A stretch of 39,348 nt of DNA, taken from Methylophaga sp. GTDB taxonomy: Bacteria > Pseudomonadota > Gammaproteobacteria > Nitrosococcales > Methylophagaceae. The position numbers and the translations under genes were made by a program. How positions within the stretch are numbered: the stretch's first letter is position 1; each line of letters opens with the position of its first letter. This document shows, piece after piece, positions 18,996 through 28,061 of the stretch. Under the pieces are notes generated by a model, which was not told the DNA's origin, did no database searches, and saw only the letters and a program-made list of their open reading frames with translations. The stretch lies in the NCBI RefSeq assembly GCF_030651745.1, contig NZ_JAUSCC010000093.1:1-39348 (forward strand). The letters run 5' to 3'.

Positions 18996-20654
18996 CTAAT
19001 TCATCCGGCGATATTTGATTCGTTCCGGCTGATGATCCTTGCCATAACGCTTACGGTAATCTTCAGCATAATCACTGTAGTTACCTTCAAAAAACACCAC
19101 ACTGGACTCGCCTTCATAGGCAATCATATGGGTACAGATACGATCCAGGAACCAGCGATCATGCGAAATAACCACCGCTGACCCAGGGAAGGAGAGAATG
19201 GCTTCTTCCAACGCCCGTAAGGTTTCAATATCCAGATCGTTGGTCGGTTCGTCGAGTAATAAAACGTTGCCGCCTTCTTTAAGCAATTTCGCCATATGCA
19301 GACGATTACGCTCACCACCGGATAAATCCTTGACGAACTTCTGCTGATCAGAACCTTTGAAGTTAAAGCGACCACAATACGCACGTGATGGCGTTTGGTA
19401 GTTACCAACAGTAATCATATCAGCACCATCAGCAATTTCTTCAAATACGGTTTTTTTGCCATCCAGTTCGCGTGACTGGTTCACATAAGCCAGTTGCACC
19501 GTGCTGCCGATTTCGATGTCACCGGAGTCGGGTTTTTCTTCACCGGTAATCATTCGGAACAAGGTGGATTTACCTGCACCGTTTGGTCCGATAATACCTA
19601 CAATCGCACCGGGTGGAATGGTCAGGCTGAGGTTTTCAAACAGCAGTTTGTCGCCATATGATTTGGTTACATTGTGCAGTTCAATAACCTTGTCACCTAA
19701 ACGTGGACCAGGTGGAATATAGATTTCCTGAGTTTCATTACGTTTTTGAAATTCTTTTGAATTCATTTCTTCAAACTGTTTCAAACGTGCTTTAGATTTG
19801 GCCTGACGACCTTTGGCGCCTTGGCGTACCCACTCAAGCTCTGCCTGAATCGCTTTATTATGCGAGGCTTCCTGTTTGGCTTCCTGAGCTAAACGCTGAT
19901 CTTTCTGTTCCAGCCAGGAAGAGTAGTTACCTTCATATGGGATGCCACGACCACGATCCAGTTCCAGAATCCAGCCAGCGGCATTATCAAGGAAATAACG
20001 ATCATGGGTAATGGCAACCACTGTACCCGGGTATTCCTGCAGGAAACGCTCAATCCAGGCAATGGATTCGGCATCCAGATGGTTGGTTGGCTCGTCGAGC
20101 AATAACATATCGGGGTTATCAAGTAATAAACGGCATAAGGCCACGCGGCGACGTTCACCACCGGATAACACCCCAACTTTGGCATCCCATGGTGGCAGGC
20201 GTAATGCATCAGCTGCACGTTCCAGCGCATTATCCAGATTATGACCATCTTTGGCGGTGATCAGGTTTTCCAGTTCCGCCTGTTTTTTGGCTAAGGCATC
20301 AAAGTCAGCATCGGGTTCAGCGTAGGCAGCATAAACCGCATCCAGTTCATCCAATGCGGCTTTAACATCGGAAACAGATTCCTCGACGATTTCACGAACC
20401 GTTTTGCTGTCATCCAGTTCTGGTTCCTGTGGCAGATAACCCACCTTCATATTCGGCATCGGCCTGGCTTCACCGATATAGTCATTATCAACACCCGCCA
20501 TAATTCGTAGCAGAGTGGATTTACCAGAACCATTTAAGCCCAACACACCAATTTTGGCGCCGGGAAAAAATGACAGGGAAATATCTTTTAAAATTTCGCG
20601 TTTTGGTGGCACGATTTTGCCAACGCGGTTCATGCTGTATACGTATTGAGCCAT
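18996..20654 (-). CDS. ettA: Energy-dependent translational throttle protein EttA (ABC-F ATPase)
   Basis: Cytosolic ABC-F protein that binds the ribosomal E site and gates entry into elongation according to ATP/ADP ratio. From the ATG at 20654 the product is 552 residues and begins MAQYVYSMNRVGK, as in E. coli EttA. A TTG at 20666 would only add four residues. Both nucleotide-binding domains are intact: Walker A GLNGSGKST and GPNGAGKST, signatures LSGGERRRVA and LSGGERNRLH, and Walker B LLLDEPTNHLD and LLLDEPTNDLD. The charged linker between them is the P-site tRNA interaction motif. Membrane segments are absent, as expected for ABC-F. It is convergent with cysI and downstream of the DUF2149 gene by about 120 bases. 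Confidence 0.96.
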   Translation of the reverse strand: MAQYVYSMNRVGKIVPPKREILKDISLSFFPGAKIGVLGLNGSGKSTLLRIMAGVDNDYIGEARPMPNMKVGYLPQEPELDDSKTVREIVEESVSDVKAALDELDAVYAAYAEPDADFDALAKKQAELENLITAKDGHNLDNALERAADALRLPPWDAKVGVLSGGERRRVALCRLLLDNPDMLLLDEPTNHLDAESIAWIERFLQEYPGTVVAITHDRYFLDNAAGWILELDRGRGIPYEGNYSSWLEQKDQRLAQEAKQEASHNKAIQAELEWVRQGAKGRQAKSKARLKQFEEMNSKEFQKRNETQEIYIPPGPRLGDKVIELHNVTKSYGDKLLFENLSLTIPPGAIVGIIGPNGAGKSTLFRMITGEEKPDSGDIEIGSTVQLAYVNQSRELDGKKTVFEEIADGADMITVGNYQTPSRAYCGRFNFKGSDQQKFVKDLSGGERNRLHMAKLLKEGGNVLLLDEPTNDLDIETLRALEEAILSFPGSAVVISHDRWFLDRICTHMIAYEGESSVVFFEGNYSDYAEDYRKRYGKDHQPERIKYRRMN

Positions 20655-20775
20655 TTTAAAATCCAATAAAACAGGAGTTCAGGAGAAGAGGGGATTCTAC
20701 CTGAAATTGCTTTTGGATTGGCGGCCTGAGCAAAAATCTTTTACCTAGGTCCTGAAATATCCACAGCGCCTAAAA

Positions 20776-21075
20776 TCACTCGCCGATTAAAATCAGTTTG
20801 CCGGTTTCCGGATCACGAAACACCTGACCAACGGCTTCATAACCGCTGCCATCCTGCATTTGTTGCTGCATGTTGTCGGGTAGTTGTGGCAATTCTTTAC
20901 CGAGAGTGATTTCCTGCGGCTGTAATTCAAAATGATCCTGCAAATCGGTGCTGAATGCGACCAAAGCTGCAATCAGGCCACAGGCAAATACCAAAACAAT
21001 ATCAATCAGATTAGCTAATGGACCTAACGGATCTTCATCGGTATCCAGAAATGCACTGCGCCGCCATTTATCCAT
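20776..21075 (-). CDS. DUF2149 protein, putative ExbD-like partner
   Basis: 99-residue protein with a conserved N-terminal TDEDPLGPLANLIDIVLVFACG block, one membrane helix at about 23-43 and a short C-terminal domain ending in YEAVGQVFRDPETGKLI. This is the DUF2149 pattern. The architecture (short cytoplasmic start with an aspartate near the helix, single helix, periplasmic tail) resembles ExbD/TolR. DUF2149 genes often sit beside MotA/TolQ/ExbB-type and CobN-like genes, for example in Bacteroidetes hmu loci. It overlaps the TolQ-like gene by eight bases, so coupling is likely. Function is inferred: the plug-like partner of the proton channel. Confidence 0.85.
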   Translation of the reverse strand: MDKWRRSAFLDTDEDPLGPLANLIDIVLVFACGLIAALVAFSTDLQDHFELQPQEITLGKELPQLPDNMQQQMQDGSGYEAVGQVFRDPETGKLILIGE

Positions 21076-21514
21076 TGTGTTGTTCCAGCTGAGTTAATGC
21101 CGCGTCATACCAGCGGCGACGCATTCTGCCGATAACAAAACCAATCATACCGGCTAATAAACCAATAACAGTCGTATCAAAGGCCACCGTCATCGCCGTG
21201 GTCAAAATGGATAATTGACCTTCACCTAAAGCAGCTAAGCCCGGACCTAATGGAATTAATGTGCCCATCAAGCCCAGCATAGGCGCAAGGCGGGTAATGA
21301 AATCTGCTCGCTCAATTCGCCGTTTACCAATAGCAATCAATGTTTGGCTATCTGCTTCGCGGGATAAGCGGGCAATACCCCAGAAACGTTCGCCAATCGC
21401 AATGCCACTTTCATATACAGCCAGTGCCACAAAAAACAATAAAGCCCACACCACCGGGGTTAATAAAAAACCGGTCAGTTGATGCATTAATTCCAATGAA
21501 AAATGCGGATACAT
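21068..21514 (-). CDS. MotA/TolQ/ExbB-family proton channel protein
   Basis: 148-residue inner-membrane protein with three predicted helices (about 15-37, 72-93 and 108-130). The family core is present: ITRLAPMLGLMGTLIPLGPGL leads into helix two, and LTTAMTVAFDTTVIGLLAG forms helix three with the conserved threonines. It is shorter than TolQ or ExbB and lacks their long cytoplasmic region, like the proton-channel proteins of CobN-like loci. Its start overlaps the chelatase stop by one base (TAATG), with AAGGAG inside the upstream gene, and its end overlaps the DUF2149 gene. I infer that it supplies proton-motive force to the chelatase or to its transport partner. Confidence 0.9.
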   Translation of the reverse strand: MYPHFSLELMHQLTGFLLTPVVWALLFFVALAVYESGIAIGERFWGIARLSREADSQTLIAIGKRRIERADFITRLAPMLGLMGTLIPLGPGLAALGEGQLSILTTAMTVAFDTTVIGLLAGMIGFVIGRMRRRWYDAALTQLEQHNG

Positions 21515-24500
21515 TACCTAGCTCCTTTACGGCCACGCCATAAACCGGCAGCGACAATCACTGATAATGCCAACAATGTCCATAACCACAGCAGATTTTT
21601 CTCATTCGAGCTTGAGTCAGCACCTTGCTCAACATTATCGCTTTTCTGGATATCATCTTGATTTAACTGCAATTCCTGAATATGTGTCGGTGAAGATTCA
21701 AGTTCTGAAGTTTGCATTCGACTACGCGCCAATACGACCTCCAAGGCTTCTGCCTGATCAGCATCGAGATGCGATTTCACAAAGTCATACATCGGATGAT
21801 TGGCATGGGTGTGACCACTGCCGGGAATGCCTTTTGTAATAATATTGGCGGCAAACTGCTCAGCCAGTTGTTTTTGTGTTGCCAGATCGGCATCCCAAAA
21901 ACCTTTATCGATAGCAACCAGCATCACTGCCAGAATGTTGGTTTGTACATGCTGACGATGACTATCACTGAGAAACTCATCCAGCCCCAGTTGCAGGCTG
22001 TCATCGATATAAACGGCTTTGACTTCTTCCCAGACCTGATCACTGATGATCTCGGGACTGGTCACCTGCCAACCCCACAGGTATTCAATAAACTCGCTGC
22101 CCATGGTGCGGGCACCGGCATAACCTTCGTTCATCAACGGTTTAATCCACTGAGGATTCAGATATCGGGCACGCAATTCACCGAGCAAGGCTTGTGGCAG
22201 ATTATCGATACGCAGATTATCGTCGTTGCTGTGATTAATCACCGCACTGCCGGGTTGCTCACCACTGACCATTTCCACCGCCAGATTAAAGCCACCGAGA
22301 TAATCAAACGCATCATTATTATCCATCAGACCATACAGATTACTGGCCCGCCCCAGAAAGGTTTGCGACACACCGGACAGTTGCTGTTTGAATAAATCAG
22401 GCTGAGATTCACCTTGCAAACCACTGCCATAGGCATGGGCCATACGTTTGATAAATACATCAGCCAGTTCGCTGCGATCTTCCCAGGCAGATGAACGTTC
22501 CACCAGACGATTAATGCCTGCACCATATGAACCTGGTGCAATACCAAATACTCGAAGGCTCGTTTCACGACCTAATCGTGCCGGATCAATATCCGGTTGT
22601 TGTGCCAGACGTTGTCTTGCCTCATTCACCCAATTAGACGTGACCAGATTTTTATCCAAAGCTTCTTCGCCACCTTGCTGCCATTCACCCAGTGGAGCCA
22701 GCGCCGCGTTAAGGGCAACTGCCAATGCAGGATAATCTCTGATAATTAAATCCCGGCTGGCATCCAATGCCATCAAGCTGGCTTTATCGAGTAATACCAG
22801 ATGTTCACCGTATAAATCACGGAATAAACCCGATGTGGTAAACAACACATCGAGACGCTGTGGTTGATCTTCATTTAACGGCAGCCGTTCCAGCCCTTTA
22901 ATAATGCCGCGACTATTCCATATTGGCCGTACACCCAACAGCTTCAGGCCAAAGGCAATCATCGCGCCTTCATCTCGCACCGAATCAGAAGCCCAGAGAA
23001 TGACACCTTGTTTATTGCGATCGCCAACTTCATGGCCTTCAATATCGCCTTTCTCACCGGCCAATACCGGTGCAGCCAGTTGCTGACCAATATCAAAACC
23101 AACCCGAGTGGGCAGCAGACTGCCATCCAGAGCATAAAAATTGCGGCCAGTGGGCAGGGAATCAGGAGTTCTAATCGGATCATTACCTTTACCCGGTGCG
23201 ATAAAACGGCCATTCAAACCATTCAGTAACGCTTGAAGTTCAGCGGCAGGAGATATCTGTAATCTTTGGTAAATATCAGCTCGTTGCTGTTCGGTGGGCT
23301 CTGATTTATCCAACATGGAGTTCATCATGGTATCCAGCCCTTCAGTTGACCAGTCACGACCAAATACATGCAGTCCCAGTGGCATAAAGGTTTCCTGAAA
23401 ATTTGTCAGGTAATGACCCACTTCATGCAGCAGAAAATAGTCATCAATTTCATCAAAACCTGCCCCACGTACCTGCAGCTCTTCATCCATGCTGGCAATC
23501 AATTCATCTCGCAGACCCATGGTTTCGATTTGTTCACGTAAGGTGACAATCGCCCGATCCCGCGTGGCTTTGTCGGATGCGGCTTCAGCGCTTTCAATCA
23601 ATTGACGAAGTTGCAATAGATCGTCATACAGTTCGGTGACCGCAAGCGGGGGAGTCAAATGATCGATGATCACTGCCTGTCCACGACGCTTTGCCTGAAT
23701 GCCTTCACCGACACCATCAACGATATACGGATAAAGTCCAGGCACATCACCGGCAATAATACTGGGGTAATCATCTTCGCCCAGCCCGACACCACGTTTA
23801 GGCAAGAACTCATAGGTCGAATGACGGCCGATATGCACCATGGCATCGGCGTTAAATGTTGACTGAATAAAATGATAAAACGCCAGATATTGATGTGGCG
23901 GCGGGAAAGACATATTGGCATGCAATAGTTCCTCATGGATCTCCCAGCCACGCGGCGGTTGCGGGCCGATAAACACATTGCCAAATTGCACACCTGGAAT
24001 CAGCAATTGATTATCCCAGACCATCACTTTACCGGGGATTTCACCCCAGCCACGAATACCCTCGATCTGCATTTCCAAGAGGGCATCATGTAACGATTCG
24101 CTATGCTGCCAGTTCGGTTGGTTACCTTGAGCGGCCGAGTCGATGATTTGCTGATAATCATGTTCCAGCTGGCTTAATAAATCCAGTGCCCGACTGCGGC
24201 CAGGATGACGCAAACCATCCAGAGCATGATGAATATCGGTCGTTGTTTGCTGCATAAATGCCGCCAGTAACTGCAGTTGAGCTTGGCGAACCGTCACACT
24301 TTCCAATGCCAGTGCTTGCTCAATGGCATCGTGCATACGCTGCTGTAATGCCGCCAGAGGTCCATCAATCATTTCGGCCTGCACAGTGGCCGGTAACTGT
24401 TTGAACCATTTTTGATAATCATCAGCTGTCATCGTGTTAGCCACTTTGGACATGGCCGATAAAGCTTCAGCATCTTCCGGCAGGTTCACGCCTTGAATTT

Positions 24501-25890
24501 GTAAAATATCCAGCAAGGCATCGGCGTCTGCCGGTAATTCCCCGGTCTGATAACCGGCGTTTTTAAGGGTATTTAATATTTCCAAAAGGCTTTCCGGCAC
24601 ATTCAGATTATCGGCGCCGATATTGTGTCTGCCGGGGGGATGGTTGTAGTAAATAATCGCCACCCGTTTAGCGGCATTGTCTTTTTGTTGTAGATCCAGC
24701 CAGCGTTGCAGGCGTTGTGCCTGACGGTTTATTTCGCCGGTCAGTGGCAAGCTTTGGGTAATCTGAGCACCTGTTTGTTGATCAAGCTTTGCCGGTTCCG
24801 ATAAAGCTAATATCTGCGGCTGACTGACGCCCTGTAATTCGGGCATGGCAATTCGGTAATGAATAGAGTCGCGAGGGATGCCCTGTGCCGATAAAACATA
24901 GTCCGCCTGAGTCATTTCCGTGATCCGGATGCCTTTTAATACCGGTACATTCAGATCAATAAACAGCTGTTCCACCTGTTCGCGACCATCACCGCCACCA
25001 ATCACAAAATCCTGCAGTGAAACAATGCCCCATGGCGTATTTGCTAACGATTCGCTCATCATATTTTTGATGGTCTGAATCCCTTCAACACTGGGTTCAC
25101 CCCAGGCAGCCAATACCGAAATACATTGGCTGTTCAAGGCCTGACAGTATTGTTGATGCAATTGCCATTCACCGGTTAAATCGCCGGTATCGTGATCCAG
25201 CAACCAGACTACTGGCTGAGTGGTATCCAGTTGTTGGGCAAGTTCGGCAGGGGAGAGCCATTGGATTTTGTCGGCTTGATGCAAAGCAAAACGTAAGGCG
25301 CCGACCGGTTGCATTTCGGCTTTTCGGTTGCCATCAGACAGCAACATATCCAGCAAACTGCGGGCATTATCAGTTGAACGGTTTACCCAGTAAGCACGAG
25401 CCTGTAACCAGTTTTGATAGGCGGGATACTTATTTTGTTTGGCCTTTAGCATTGCTGCCGAGCTTAATGCGGTTTTATCGCTTTGAACTGGTTCGGGAAT
25501 CGATTCTGTAACCAGATCACTGTTTAATCTGCTAAGCCGCTGGTCGCTGTGCAATACATAGCGTTTTTGTTCATTTTTATATTGGCGGCTTAATAAACGC
25601 TCAACCGCATCCCCAAACACACCCACTATCAACACGCTGCCGCTGCTATCAAGTAACTGCTGCAATTCATTGTCATTTAGAGAATTAAGCTGACTGACAG
25701 TACGAATTTGGATGTTTGCCTCTGGCTGCTGTTGCAATAACTGGTGTGCACCAGATACCAGGGTTGAAGCCGAGCGATCGGAAACAATAGCTGTAACTTT
25801 TCCCTCGTTGGCATAGACAATCGACAACGTCGCCATAGATAAAAAAACAAAACAAACTAACGATCTGAAAAGATTGAAAATAAAAGACAT
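21514..25890 (-). CDS. CobN-like metallochelatase subunit, periplasmic and membrane-anchored
   Basis: 1458-residue protein of the CobN/magnesium-chelatase H family. Family blocks are clear: HIGRHSTYEFLPKRGVGL near residue 690, GLYPYIVDGVGEGIQAKRRG with IIDHLTPP soon after, LGLHVFGRDW, and a C-terminal ARYLNPQWIKPLMNEGYAGA followed by EYLWGWQVTSPE. Two features depart from cytoplasmic CobN: an N-terminal signal peptide (hydrophobic 10-26, likely cleavage after Ala27) and a C-terminal helix (about 1432-1452) followed by a basic tail. That predicts a periplasmic enzyme anchored in the inner membrane. It is led by a cobalamin riboswitch and overlaps a TolQ/ExbB-like gene. No CobS/CobT is present. 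The nearest layout I know is HmuS of Bacteroidetes hmu loci. The substrate (corrinoid, cobalt or another tetrapyrrole) is not fixed by sequence; riboswitch control favours a corrinoid role. Confidence 0.9.
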   Translation of the reverse strand: MSFIFNLFRSLVCFVFLSMATLSIVYANEGKVTAIVSDRSASTLVSGAHQLLQQQPEANIQIRTVSQLNSLNDNELQQLLDSSGSVLIVGVFGDAVERLLSRQYKNEQKRYVLHSDQRLSRLNSDLVTESIPEPVQSDKTALSSAAMLKAKQNKYPAYQNWLQARAYWVNRSTDNARSLLDMLLSDGNRKAEMQPVGALRFALHQADKIQWLSPAELAQQLDTTQPVVWLLDHDTGDLTGEWQLHQQYCQALNSQCISVLAAWGEPSVEGIQTIKNMMSESLANTPWGIVSLQDFVIGGGDGREQVEQLFIDLNVPVLKGIRITEMTQADYVLSAQGIPRDSIHYRIAMPELQGVSQPQILALSEPAKLDQQTGAQITQSLPLTGEINRQAQRLQRWLDLQQKDNAAKRVAIIYYNHPPGRHNIGADNLNVPESLLEILNTLKNAGYQTGELPADADALLDILQIQGVNLPEDAEALSAMSKVANTMTADDYQKWFKQLPATVQAEMIDGPLAALQQRMHDAIEQALALESVTVRQAQLQLLAAFMQQTTTDIHHALDGLRHPGRSRALDLLSQLEHDYQQIIDSAAQGNQPNWQHSESLHDALLEMQIEGIRGWGEIPGKVMVWDNQLLIPGVQFGNVFIGPQPPRGWEIHEELLHANMSFPPPHQYLAFYHFIQSTFNADAMVHIGRHSTYEFLPKRGVGLGEDDYPSIIAGDVPGLYPYIVDGVGEGIQAKRRGQAVIIDHLTPPLAVTELYDDLLQLRQLIESAEAASDKATRDRAIVTLREQIETMGLRDELIASMDEELQVRGAGFDEIDDYFLLHEVGHYLTNFQETFMPLGLHVFGRDWSTEGLDTMMNSMLDKSEPTEQQRADIYQRLQISPAAELQALLNGLNGRFIAPGKGNDPIRTPDSLPTGRNFYALDGSLLPTRVGFDIGQQLAAPVLAGEKGDIEGHEVGDRNKQGVILWASDSVRDEGAMIAFGLKLLGVRPIWNSRGIIKGLERLPLNEDQPQRLDVLFTTSGLFRDLYGEHLVLLDKASLMALDASRDLIIRDYPALAVALNAALAPLGEWQQGGEEALDKNLVTSNWVNEARQRLAQQPDIDPARLGRETSLRVFGIAPGSYGAGINRLVERSSAWEDRSELADVFIKRMAHAYGSGLQGESQPDLFKQQLSGVSQTFLGRASNLYGLMDNNDAFDYLGGFNLAVEMVSGEQPGSAVINHSNDDNLRIDNLPQALLGELRARYLNPQWIKPLMNEGYAGARTMGSEFIEYLWGWQVTSPEIISDQVWEEVKAVYIDDSLQLGLDEFLSDSHRQHVQTNILAVMLVAIDKGFWDADLATQKQLAEQFAANIITKGIPGSGHTHANHPMYDFVKSHLDADQAEALEVVLARSRMQTSELESSPTHIQELQLNQDDIQKSDNVEQGADSSSNEKNLLWLWTLLALSVIVAAGLWRGRKGAR

Positions 25891-25897
25891 AAAGCAT

Positions 25898-25939
25898 CCC
25901 GCCGTAGCAAAAACAGCTACCAGTTAGGTAAATAGCGGG
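25898..25939 (-). promoter_or_regulatory. Hairpin over the ribosome-binding site of the CobN-like gene
   Basis: On the minus strand CCCGC (25935-25939) can pair with GCGGG (25898-25902), with an inner GTAGC/GCTAC stem (25916-25920 with 25904-25908). The 3' arm covers the CGGGA that serves as the Shine-Dalgarno sequence for the ATG at 25890. It lies between the riboswitch aptamer and the start codon, so it is the likely expression platform: cobalamin binding would favour this closed form and block translation. The pairing is seen; the switching is inferred. Confidence 0.65.
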
Positions 25940-25999
25940 CAGGGGGCAATGTAAGGTGTAAGCTCGGAAACGTTCAGGCACCCCGCCACGACTCCATTT

Positions 26000-26216
26000 A
26001 GCTTCGGGCCGGTCTCCGGACTTGCAGCTTAGCAATAGGGATTCACCCTAAGCATCATTCCTCGTCTTCCCATACCGTGAAAAGTACAGTGACTGTCGAT
26101 CTATCAAGCAGATAGCGACCAGAGCAATGACATAACTGTTTACCGTTGCGGGGGCAGTACAGGATTAGCACCTGTTTCCCGTTTAACCTCTATTACATCG
26201 TAATAAAGGCACCTGA
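26000..26216 (-). promoter_or_regulatory. Cobalamin riboswitch upstream of the CobN-like operon
   Basis: Reading leftward, the conserved cobalamin-aptamer elements occur in order: AGGTGCC (26208-26214), AAACGGGAA then an ACAGGTGC-AATCCTGT hairpin, ACTGCCCCCGCAACGGTAA, a B12-box region containing CAGTCACTG, GGGAAGACGAGG, and the closing AAGTCCGGAGACCGGCC near 26006-26025. All parts are present, so the aptamer looks complete. It should repress the CobN-like/TolQ-like/DUF2149 operon when adenosylcobalamin is plentiful. Confidence 0.93.
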
Positions 26217-26435
26217 AACTGCTGGCGATAATACAGGCAAAAGTTATTCCGTCAAAGTAGAGAATCATTTGATAAAGCTATGGCCTGCACTATCCGCTGG
26301 CTTAGATCATTCAAATAAGTTGTGGATTTGATGAACGATTATCGGACATTGTTTTCCTATATGGCGGACTGTTTGTTATGGTGAATTGTCTTAGAATCGG
26401 TAATCAACTGATTAAACTCAAAAAGGAGAACAGAT
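26217..26435. other. Divergent intergenic region between the riboswitch and lemA
   Basis: 219 bases that must carry the leftward promoter for the riboswitch RNA and the rightward promoter for lemA. I found no convincing -35/-10 pair with normal spacing. The first bases (CACCTGAAACTGC, 26210-26222) match the 5' flank of the truncated riboswitch near 30353-30365, showing that the two leaders share ancestry beyond the aptamer. AAAGGAG close to 26420-26427 is the lemA ribosome-binding site. Confidence 0.5.
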
Positions 26436-27014
26436 ATGGAATGGGTTTTACTGGCCATCGTTGGGCTTTTAATCTTATATGTCATTATTGAATACAATAA
26501 ATTAGTCCGCCATCGCAATATATTTCAGAATGCATTCAAACAGATAGACGTTACACTTAAACAACGTCATGACATGATTCCACAACTGGTCAACACCGTT
26601 AAAGGTTACGCCAAGCATGAACAGGAAACGCTTACCGGGGTAATAGATGCCCGCAATCAAGCAGAAAAAATGCGGGGTCAAACCGACACAGGTGATGCCA
26701 AGTCAATGTTGGCACTGGGACAGGCAGAGGGATTGTTAGGCAAAGCGATGGGCGGTATTTTTGCTTTGTCGGAAGCGTATCCCGATCTCAAAGCTGATGG
26801 TGCGTTTCGTGATCTGATGGAGCAGCTGACCAGTATTGAAAACAAAGTGGCCGCATCACGTCGTGGCTATAACAATACGGTGCTTGAATATAACAACGTG
26901 CTGGAAACCTTTCCCACCAACATTCTGGGCAATATGTTCAGCTTTACTCGCGCATCGGAACTGGATTTTGATGACCGTGAAGCCATTCAAAATGCACCAA
27001 AGGTTGAGTTTTAA
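26436..27014 (+). CDS. lemA: LemA family protein
   Basis: 192-residue protein with one N-terminal membrane helix (about 3-20) followed by a long helical domain. Conserved blocks are YNKLVRHRN, FKQIDVTLKQRHDMIPQLVNTVKGYAKHE, SRRGYNNTVLEYNNVLETFPTN and the terminal FDDREAIQNAPKVEF. LemA proteins are of unclear biochemical role. Here the gene lies two bases before an M48 metallopeptidase gene, a common pairing that suggests an envelope-stress or membrane-protein quality-control unit. AAAGGAG precedes the ATG by a normal distance. Confidence 0.93.
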   Translation: MEWVLLAIVGLLILYVIIEYNKLVRHRNIFQNAFKQIDVTLKQRHDMIPQLVNTVKGYAKHEQETLTGVIDARNQAEKMRGQTDTGDAKSMLALGQAEGLLGKAMGGIFALSEAYPDLKADGAFRDLMEQLTSIENKVAASRRGYNNTVLEYNNVLETFPTNILGNMFSFTRASELDFDDREAIQNAPKVEF

Positions 27015-27016
27015 CG

Positions 27017-28042
27017 ATGGCACAAAGAAGCAGCTATCAACTGAGCGCTGATGCACGCAAACAAAGTCTGCAAATAACGACATTGTTTATTATTTCGGTA
27101 ATGCTGATTGCAGCATTGATTGCTGCATTAGCTTCGGTACGGATGACCGCTGAAACAGTGAATCAGCCGGGCCAGATTGTAGTTGATTGGCAACTTTTCG
27201 GCTGGGTCGCTGCGGGTGTCGCCACGGTGATTGTTTTAACCTCATTATGGAAAATGGTCACAATGGGTGGAGATGGTGCCAATGTCGCCCGTGCTTTAGG
27301 TGCAACCGATGTGAATGAGATAACCAGCGATCCATTGATTTCGCGTTATAAACATATCGTTGAAGAAGTGGCTTTGGGTGCCAGCATGCCGGTACCGCAT
27401 ATTTTTGTGCTTGAAAATGAACCGGGAATCAACGCTTTTGCGGCGGGTAGTTCTCAAGATAAAGCCGCTATTGCCGTAACACGTGGTGCATTACAAATAT
27501 TAAATCGTGATGAATTGGCCGCGGTTGTTGCCCATGAATTTGCCCATATCCGTAATCTGGATATGCGATTAAATCTACGGGTGATCGGCTTGATTCATGG
27601 CTTAATGGCTTTATATGTACTGGGACGGATCCTGATGCACTCCGGAGGTCGCGGTGGCAGAAATGGTGGTGCTCAGCTCGCGCTGTTGGGCATTGCATTG
27701 ATCCTGTTGGGATTATTGGGTGCCTTTATGGGCAGAATCATGCAGGCGGCTATTTCCCGGCAACGTGAATACCTGGCGGATGCCGATGCCTCGATATTTA
27801 CCGGTGATCCGGATGCATTGGCTGGCGCTTTGAAAAAGATAGGAAGCCTGAGTCAAAAAGGTATTAAAGAACCCGTGCATGATGAATTGGAAGAGGCCAG
27901 ACATATGATGTTTTCCGAGCTTTCCAACAAAATGTCCGGATTGTTATCCACGCATCCTCCATTGGTTAAACGTATTCAGGCTTTGGATCCCGCTTTTGAT
28001 CCAGAAAATAATGGCTGGCCTGTGATCGAAACCACCGAATAA
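27017..28042 (+). CDS. M48 family membrane metallopeptidase (HtpX-like)
   Basis: 341-residue zinc metalloprotease. Two N-terminal membrane segments (about 20-40 and 55-75) precede the catalytic domain. HEFAH at 173-177 gives zinc ligands His173 and His177 with catalytic Glu174, and Glu251 in REYLADADA is the third ligand. A hydrophobic hairpin lies between them (about 190-240). HtpX degrades misfolded membrane proteins in E. coli. This protein belongs to the longer LemA-associated M48 group, so I do not assign htpX itself. It starts two bases after lemA and is followed within 20 bases by a hydrolase gene, making a three-gene operon. Confidence 0.92.
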   Translation: MAQRSSYQLSADARKQSLQITTLFIISVMLIAALIAALASVRMTAETVNQPGQIVVDWQLFGWVAAGVATVIVLTSLWKMVTMGGDGANVARALGATDVNEITSDPLISRYKHIVEEVALGASMPVPHIFVLENEPGINAFAAGSSQDKAAIAVTRGALQILNRDELAAVVAHEFAHIRNLDMRLNLRVIGLIHGLMALYVLGRILMHSGGRGGRNGGAQLALLGIALILLGLLGAFMGRIMQAAISRQREYLADADASIFTGDPDALAGALKKIGSLSQKGIKEPVHDELEEARHMMFSELSNKMSGLLSTHPPLVKRIQALDPAFDPENNGWPVIETTE

Positions 28043-28061
28043 AAAGTCAGCCCGTAAAACC

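Noticed and set aside
20655..20666. TTG at 20666 as the ettA start
   Set aside because: The canonical EttA N-terminus MAQYVY begins at the ATG at 20654; the extension is four residues with no better ribosome site.
20678..20705. TTCAGG/CCTGAA inverted repeat between the DUF2149 gene and ettA
   Set aside because: Six pairs with a 16-base loop is not distinguishable from chance, though a terminator for the chelatase operon is expected in this gap.
21712..22395. 227-codon plus-strand frame inside the CobN-like gene
   Set aside because: It is antisense to conserved CobN-family blocks, has no ribosome site or recognisable domain, and its composition follows from the opposite strand.
26340..26400. 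Candidate sigma-70 promoter for lemA (TTGTTA with TAGAAT)
   Set aside because: The spacer is only about 13 bases, too short to support a call.
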